From the NCBI GenBank assembly GCA_004352715.1, contig SCFE01000046.1:154229-218228 (forward strand): a DNA stretch of 64,000 bases. Direction: 5' to 3'. The stretch comes from Hofstenia miamia. Taxonomy: Eukaryota; Xenacoelomorpha; Acoela. Each line of letters opens with the position of its first letter. Position 1 is the first letter of the stretch. This document shows, piece by piece, positions 58,062 through 64,000 of the stretch. Under the pieces are notes generated by a model. The model saw only the letters and a program-made list of their open reading frames with translations, was not told the origin of the DNA and did not search any database. The position numbers and the translations under genes are program-made.

Positions 58062-59438
58062 ATGATACTTTTCCTTACTGTATTATACATTGACTTTCAA
58101 ATATCCACACCTACTGCACAAATTTGTTCCAAAAAGGATATAGCAGGCATAGATGAAGCTTGGGAGATTAATTGTTTGTTAAAAGAGGATCTGCATTTAA
58201 CTGCAAACAACACAACAATCAAAGTTATTGGAATTAAAAGTGGTGCTCAATTCAGTTGGGCTGCATTTGGTTCTAGAACTTTCACAAGTCAAAAGCACTT
58301 AATTTTTGAAAATCTAGCATTTTATTCAGAAAGGTTTCAAAAACTATATACGAAAAGTCTTTCGTTTGTTAACGCTAAAATCCAATTAGGAAAATATCAA
58401 GTTAATATGATTAATAAGAAATTTCCAGAATGCAATTTAATTATCCGATTTTGTGAAATAACAAATATTTATAAATCGGTTTACAACCCTGCAACACCAT
58501 TCATTTATTACTGCGCTTATACTGAGGTTACAATTACAGATACCAAAATTTTCAATGTTAATGATCGTAGCGAGCTTTTTAAACTCAGAGGCTCAAAAAA
58601 GAATATTGTTCACTTTGAAAACAATTTGATTGAAAATAATAACAAACTTACATCCTTACTAAATTGTACAAATTCACAGATTTTTTTCAGAAAAAATATA
58701 ATTAAATATAACAGAAATATTAAAGAAATTCTGTCATCTTTCAAAAGCGATATTGTGCTGGAAGAAAATATCTTTTCATTCAACGTGAAATTTGAAAATA
58801 TTATCAAGATATTAAATAATCCCCAAGATAACCTGTCGGCTTCAATTATCAACAATGTTTTCCAGCGCAATGTGGGAGTTCAACTGATGTCATTGGAAAA
58901 TATGAGATCAGTTAAAGTTCAGAATAATGTATATGAATTGAACATGCTAAAAAGTGAATTTATAGTTTTATTTAATGCTACTGCAATAACAATGGAAAGT
59001 GAAAGTTACAGAATGAATCACGTGGTGAATTACTTTAACTTTAGTGCTGCAAAAAATGTTCATTTTTCTAATAGCAAGTTTGTGTACAATTACATGGATT
59101 CAAGTAAAAGATGTCCCTTCGTAAATAACGGGAGCTGGTTGAATGCTACATTGTCTAACGTTACAATTTCATCATTTAAAAATGTCTTGAAGTATTTTAA
59201 TGTTTCTACTGAAATTTGTCCAAACCTCAATGTGACACATAACATAAATGATTGTCCCACCGATTATAAAAAATACTATAAAATCACTATGGCCATCGTT
59301 ATCACTATATTAACGGCATTCATATTATATTGGTTGAAATCTAAACGACAAAAGACCATGAACAGATTGACGCAAACGTATAGTTTATTGTCTGGGACGC
59401 CTGAACCACAATATGATTTACCTTATGAAGATAGATGA
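58062..59438 (+). CDS. Single-exon type I membrane protein, Asn-rich beta-helix-like ectodomain
   Basis: An intact 458-codon frame without introns. A hydrophobic start (MILFLTVLYIDFQIS, probable cleavage near TAQ-IC) is followed by an ectodomain of about 385 residues. This shows repeating short strands separated by Asn-rich turns (FENNLIENNNK, IFFRKNIIKYNRN, VLEENIFSFN, ASIINNVFQRN, VKVQNNVYELN, VHFSNSKFVYN), the pattern of a right-handed parallel beta-helix. Roughly nine N-glycosylation sequons and several cysteines fit an extracellular location. One transmembrane helix (about residues 409-428, MAIVITILTAFILYW) precedes a 30-residue tail with TYSLLSG, a YxxPhi sorting motif, and QYDLPYED. 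The family is not recognised. ATG at 58062 is the first Met and opens the signal peptide. Confidence 0.8.
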   Translation: MILFLTVLYIDFQISTPTAQICSKKDIAGIDEAWEINCLLKEDLHLTANNTTIKVIGIKSGAQFSWAAFGSRTFTSQKHLIFENLAFYSERFQKLYTKSLSFVNAKIQLGKYQVNMINKKFPECNLIIRFCEITNIYKSVYNPATPFIYYCAYTEVTITDTKIFNVNDRSELFKLRGSKKNIVHFENNLIENNNKLTSLLNCTNSQIFFRKNIIKYNRNIKEILSSFKSDIVLEENIFSFNVKFENIIKILNNPQDNLSASIINNVFQRNVGVQLMSLENMRSVKVQNNVYELNMLKSEFIVLFNATAITMESESYRMNHVVNYFNFSAAKNVHFSNSKFVYNYMDSSKRCPFVNNGSWLNATLSNVTISSFKNVLKYFNVSTEICPNLNVTHNINDCPTDYKKYYKITMAIVITILTAFILYWLKSKRQKTMNRLTQTYSLLSGTPEPQYDLPYEDR

Positions 59439-59554
59439 AAGGATTCCTTTAATAACTCTGAGATGACATTATGCTGAAAATTTGTATATTTTTCAAAAAA
59501 TTATATCATTCAATTATATATTGCATAAGCATATATATATATATATATATATAT

Positions 59555-60324
59555 NNNNNNNNNNNNNNNNNNNNNNNNNNNNNNNNNNNNNNNNNNNNNN
59601 NNNNNNNNNNNNNNNNNNNNNNNNNNNNNNNNNNNNNNNNNNNNNNNNNNNNNNNNNNNNNNNNNNNNNNNNNNNNNNNNNNNNNNNNNNNNNNNNNNNN
59701 NNNNNNNNNNNNNNNNNNNNNNNNNNNNNNNNNNNNNNNNNNNNNNNNNNNNNNNNNNNNNNNNNNNNNNNNNNNNNNNNNNNNNNNNNNNNNNNNNNNN
59801 NNNNNNNNNNNNNNNNNNNNNNNNNNNNNNNNNNNNNNNNNNNNNNNNNNNNNNNNNNNNNNNNNNNNNNNNNNNNNNNNNNNNNNNNNNNNNNNNNNNN
59901 NNNNNNNNNNNNNNNNNNNNNNNNNNNNNNNNNNNNNNNNNNNNNNNNNNNNNNNNNNNNNNNNNNNNNNNNNNNNNNNNNNNNNNNNNNNNNNNNNNNN
60001 NNNNNNNNNNNNNNNNNNNNNNNNNNNNNNNNNNNNNNNNNNNNNNNNNNNNNNNNNNNNNNNNNNNNNNNNNNNNNNNNNNNNNNNNNNNNNNNNNNNN
60101 NNNNNNNNNNNNNNNNNNNNNNNNNNNNNNNNNNNNNNNNNNNNNNNNNNNNNNNNNNNNNNNNNNNNNNNNNNNNNNNNNNNNNNNNNNNNNNNNNNNN
60201 NNNNNNNNNNNNNNNNNNNNNNNNNNNNNNNNNNNNNNNNNNNNNNNNNNNNNNNNNNNNNNNNNNNNNNNNNNNNNNNNNNNNNNNNNNNNNNNNNNNN
60301 NNNNNNNNNNNNNNNNNNNNNNNN
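59555..60324. other. Assembly gap, 770 n
   Basis: The run of n starts directly after an (AT)n microsatellite and ends inside a P-like element copy. The gap therefore hides the junction between the membrane-protein locus and that transposon. Confidence 0.99.
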
Positions 60325-60438
60325 TGTTCGACATTTCCATAAACCACATGATGTATGAAATAGAGGGTATGCTGTATCAGCAGTTAAAGAACGAATTCTG
60401 CAAGATTTCACAGTCATAAAAAGAGGTAATTTCGCCAT

Positions 60439-61065
60439 TTAATCTAAAATGTGAAATTGATGGGATTCTAAAGCTTCTTTAGTTGAATCGCGTTTAATGT
60501 TTGGAGCAGTAATGGTCTGAACATTAACAACATTCCACCACTGAGAAATTTCAGTATTGCAGGAAAGTGAAGCTATAGTTTTTTCATTAAATCCTTTCAA
60601 AACAAGTTTGACATTTTGTCTTTCAATCAAAGTAGGAAAAACTGATTTAAAAGTTAAAGTTGAAAGTCGAACTAACAAGTTTCCTCACTTTTGTATAATG
60701 CAATTTAATCTGCCCAATCTGCTACAAATACTTCTCCGTCGTGTAAGAAACTAAGCTGCTTAGATTAGAAAACTACTATCAGATTGATTTAAACATTTCG
60801 ATGTGATTTGTTGAAGTGTTACAGATGGAAAGCTGAGGTACTGTCGAAGTGTTGAGTAGAGAGATCTTGATTTCGTCATCCATGTAAAAGCAATCGAAAT
60901 TATTTCTAGAGAATATAATTTGGCGTTGCTTCGTTTATTAAGCATTTCAAGTTGCAAGATGATAAAACTTTCTTCAACTGCGTCATCATCATTAATAGGA
61001 TTTTCGCCTTTAACACGACGAATTACTTCATTTAATTGAGACCAGAAACGTATGCGCTGTTCCTA
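60439..61065 (-). pseudogene. P-like transposase, central part (copy 2)
   Basis: Same segments as copy 1: QRIRFWSQLNEVIRR after a TTTAG acceptor near 61066, NKRSNAKLYSLEI, SFPSVTLQQITSK, HDGEVFVADWAD, RQNVKLVLKGFNEKT. Here the Gln codon CAG is intact where copy 1 has TAG. Downstream stops are shared by both copies, so both descend from an already damaged parent or the frame includes unspliced introns. Confidence 0.65.
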
Positions 61066-61078
61066 AATTCGCATTCTA

Positions 61079-61116
<38 letters not shown>

Positions 61117-61120
61117 AATT

Positions 61121-61468
61121 CTACAATAACTTACCCGAAGAAAATCCGTAGGTAGGCCCTACTTTAAAAAGTATTTTGAATGCAGATACTTTAATGCTTA
61201 TTGCTGTTTCTGCACAATCCACATTTAGCACAACACTCCAACTAGAAACAGGCATTGATGAGAAAGAAGCATCTATAGAATTAGCTAGGACAATAATCTT
61301 AAAGTCGTCAGAGACTGGAATATCATCTATGAATAAATTTATTATGAGCATATAAATAAAATGCTTACGGTTTTTGAACTTTTGTAGCACATCGTTTTTA
61401 AAATTGGACCAACAATTACTCGAAATTGAGTCCATAGACAAAAATTCTTTCAATTGGTCTTGCTTCAC
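61121..61468 (-). pseudogene. P-like transposase, more N-terminal exon (copy 2 only)
   Basis: The minus-strand frame contains MKQDQLKEFLSMDSISSN, then NFKNDVLQKFKNRKH, VSDDFKIIVLANSIDASF and VGPTYGFSSGKLL. A GTAAG donor after TTCGG (about 61133) would splice it to the exon at 61065. It precedes the region shared with copy 1, where this exon is missing. No THAP zinc finger is seen further upstream. Confidence 0.45.
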
Positions 61469-61499
61469 ATCAGAGGATATTTTATATTTTATTATTTTA

Positions 61500-62540
61500 A
61501 TTTTAAACTGGTTACTAGTACCTTGAAGAACAAACTAATAACTAAAAAACATGCTAGTTATGTAAATTGAAACTTTCATGACTGAAAAATTTTCTCAGTC
61601 TAATCAAAGCTTACGCATTTTTTTAATATTTTGTAGGGTTTTTAAAAGGGGCAAGTCGTTTTTTCCAAACTTCTAAAAACTTTTCTCCAAATTTGCAAAT
61701 TGTTGGTGAATATGCACCATGAAAATGTGAACATTTGTATAAAATTGCATTACCTGAGGTATTTGAAAACATTTTTTGATGAAAGTTCTTATTTCTTCTA
61801 ATTTATTAAAATTATTCCCTGTAGTTAAAGCTCAGAAATCTTGATTTGTGAATTCCATGTGGTATCAGCTAATCCCAAACATTTCTTTTCACAGTTAGGC
61901 TGCTCACGCCCAATGAAGATATCAACTACGACAGCTCATGACAAAGCCTAATTTTAAAAAAATTCCTGGGTAATTTTTTCTAAGATAACCTTGAGAGGAC
62001 CTGGGTGAAACACTGACTACAACAGTTCACAATAGAGCATAATTTTAAGACATAAATTATGTTGCTATTTCAGATTTAATAAAAGTATTCTAAAGCAACC
62101 TCTGGTGTCCTTTTACACATTTTCACAGAGTATTAGGAAATAGTGAGCCATTGAAACATCTATTAGTGAATGTGCTCGAACGTAGTGTTGAAAATTTACA
62201 CTAAAATTGTCTATTTTTCTTAAAAATCTCGATTTTTCAAAAATAAGATTTCAATACACTTTATACCTAACATTCAGTTAATTCTAAGGTTTAAAACACA
62301 TGGAAGCAATACTAAACTTACACTATATTTTTATATGTAGATATCAATTCCCCAAATCCTTTAAGTCAGAGGTATCAATGCATCGGGGCTAACAAAATCA
62401 AACAAAGGCCGTGATCAAAATAGGAGATGCTTATTATCCTGTGGTGCCCTCGTGAGAAATCATAAAATTTATGAAAAATTCCAAAGCCGTTTAAGGTTAA
62501 TAGTGTTTAATTCTTTACCTATTCTCACATAAAAATTTTT
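61500..62540. other. Non-coding stretch, nothing recognised
   Basis: AT-rich sequence without conserved frames or clear repeats. Confidence 0.4.
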
Positions 62541-62679
62541 TTAGATTTTGAAGGGGTTTGACGCCACTGCATGGGAAAATAAATTCGTGCGGGGTGGGTA
62601 TGTACTGCGCTTTATCTACAAACATAAAACACTTGGGCATAAGTCTTATACTACAAGCAATTATCTCAAGCTAATTTTA

Positions 62680-62902
62680 ACTGAAACTAGAAAAGCACTC
62701 GGAGAGCGCAGACCTCCGCCACGCAGCTTGTGTCCCCCGGATCAGCATCAAAATTTAATGGATTCCTCCTTGGGCGGAGACGCACCTCTGGTGAAAATTT
62801 GAGGTCAATCCATTTATTAATTTTTCCGTAAAATTGCTAACAGACAAACAAACAAACCAACGCTACCAAAAACATAACTTCCTTAGGGGAGGTAATTATA
62901 GG
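62680..62902 (+). repeat. SINE/MITE-like dispersed repeat with conserved tail
   Basis: It contains 'gaaaagcactcggagagcg', 'cctccttgggcggag', 'acagacaaacaaacaaac' and ends 'aaaacataacttccttagg' plus 'ggaggtaatt'. This series of motifs (AAAGCACTCxGAGAG, CAAACAAAC, AAAACATAACCTCCTTGGCGGAGGTAA) recurs in repeats of many animal genomes as I recall. The class is uncertain. Confidence 0.45.
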
Positions 62903-62909
62903 TTTTCCT

Positions 62910-64000
62910 TTGCGTAAGTCATAAGATAAAGCATAATGTGTAAATGGGCCCGAAGTCATTCCCACAATTCTACCTAGACCTAGATAATTACTTTATTCCT
63001 TGTTATGACAACTGCATATTATTTATTGTTGTTTAGCATCTTCAATAATTTTAATAAAAACATTAGACTAAATGAGATAATTTCGCTCAACTTAGGAATC
63101 GGCAATTTACAAAATTTTCTCTCTAAATATGCATTATTTAATTAAAAGATATTATATATAATTAAATGTTGATTAGAGGTTGTACATACAATACTCGTTT
63201 ACACTGATTCAATTTGAAGAATTTGTCAAGCGAATTCAATAGCGGATGCACGCGTTTAGACCTATATCTTATGTTGATTTCGTTTGGACACCTTCAATAG
63301 CGAAAATCTAGTTTAATTTGATGAATTCAATATTTGGGCCGTTTATACGAGCCGGATGATCCAGTAAAGAGCGAATGATGCGCCTAGCCGCATTAAGGGC
63401 GTCTACACGAGCTCCGCTTTATACCCCGTTTACACGTGACATGAGACATGCATGTCTTGTATTTTCAATGAGCGAATGTCACGTCTAAACACCCAAAACA
63501 CGCAACATTCAACCAATCAAGTAGAGCACTAGAAAAACATTCGAATATCAAAAGATATTGATTTTCTCTAGTGTCTTATGTCTCGTGTCACCGTGTAAGC
63601 ACCCAAAACATGAGACATGCATGTTTTCGAATGAAATTAATTAAAAATTGTACCGCGATTTAACACAAATTAGTCAATATTACTAATCAAAATTTACAAC
63701 TAAATTGATAATATTTTTAGCCGAAATTATTGTGATGTGTTTAATGAAATCTTGATTTTTTGCACTTTGTGTAATACTAAATAATACATATATTCTATGT
63801 GAGTAAAATTGTTACATTTTGCCATTCAAATTATGGAATATCAATATTTGAAAAAATTCATCAAAATTAAGAGAAATGATGTACCGACTCCAACATGTTT
63901 GATCGCATTGTTGTTGTCAGATTATATTTCAAATAGATAAAATAATTGATAAAGTTCTAAATTTCTTATTCTATTCCATTTTGTGTAACTACATACATTT
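62910..64000. other. Non-coding end of window with short repeated motifs
   Basis: No gene was recognised. At 63420-63625, 'acatgagacatgcatg' occurs twice (about 63439 and 63608), each near 'cgtttacacg' or 'acccaaaaca'. This suggests a MITE-like repeat, but its ends were not determined. Confidence 0.35.

Larger units (their letters stand above)
60325..61490 (-). mobile_element. P-like element, copy 2 (left part lost in the gap)
   Basis: 60325-61080 is almost identical to 32260-33016 in copy 1, including shared stop codons. Beyond an (AT)n tract it carries an additional transposase exon (61121-61468) that copy 1 lacks. No terminal repeat was found on the right within the window, so its outer boundary is unknown. 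Confidence 0.8.

Noticed and set aside
59471-60358. Long frames across the gap
   Set aside because: They consist of unknown bases, not sequence.
62548-62802. 84-codon frame near the end of the window
   Set aside because: Most of it lies inside a SINE/MITE-like repeat and it has no protein motif.

Overview
The window is AT-rich metazoan (invertebrate-type) nuclear DNA: one large spliced gene with long introns, dense transposable-element debris, microsatellites, one 770-base assembly gap and three isolated ambiguous bases (17430, 21064, 21553). YWTD propellers alternating with EGF modules, a single-pass receptor architecture and a GPCR-like exon indicate an animal. The species cannot be named from the sequence. 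All 22 reconstructed receptor exons, and the GPCR-like exon, are preceded by TTTAG rather than the usual CAG acceptor.

Bases 2642-42831 (+ strand) hold the main gene, in which I reconstruct 22 exons with matching intron phases. Together they give one open frame of about 1464 codons plus stop. The order is propeller 1 (4 exons), EGF1, propeller 2 (4 exons), EGF2, propeller 3 (4 exons), a degenerate EGF3 fused to the first exon of propeller 4 (4 exons in all), EGF4 plus a Ser/Thr-rich stalk, a transmembrane exon and two cytoplasmic exons. Four propeller-EGF modules is the LRP5/6 (Arrow) layout. However, no LDL-receptor class A repeats are visible before the membrane and no PPPSP motifs are visible in the tail, so it is a divergent relative and its function is open. 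The signal-peptide exon is not identified and probably lies upstream of the window or in its first 2.6 kb. The introns carry other features: a GPCR-like last exon (16983-17263), a Dong/R4-like LINE fragment (about 20045-20480), a repeat duplicated around ambiguous bases (20740-21878), and a 3.2-kb P-element-like transposon with palindromic ends (30272-33500) that contains a pogo/Tigger-type MITE.

Bases 43000-57000 are a transposon graveyard. They contain several copies of one APE-type LINE (Jockey/CR1 group), a small Penelope-like element with inverted terminal repeats, a GIY-YIG reading frame, a perfect 14-bp target duplication and a hammerhead-like motif, an internally deleted mariner, a hAT-like terminal repeat, and a decayed copy of a family marked by a 'QGEHFHQD' motif.

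Bases 58062-59438 hold an intact intron-less gene for a 458-residue predicted type I membrane protein with an Asn-rich, beta-helix-like ectodomain and a short tail with a YSLL motif. After the gap (59555-60324) comes a second, almost identical P-element-like segment, and then mostly non-coding repeats to the end.
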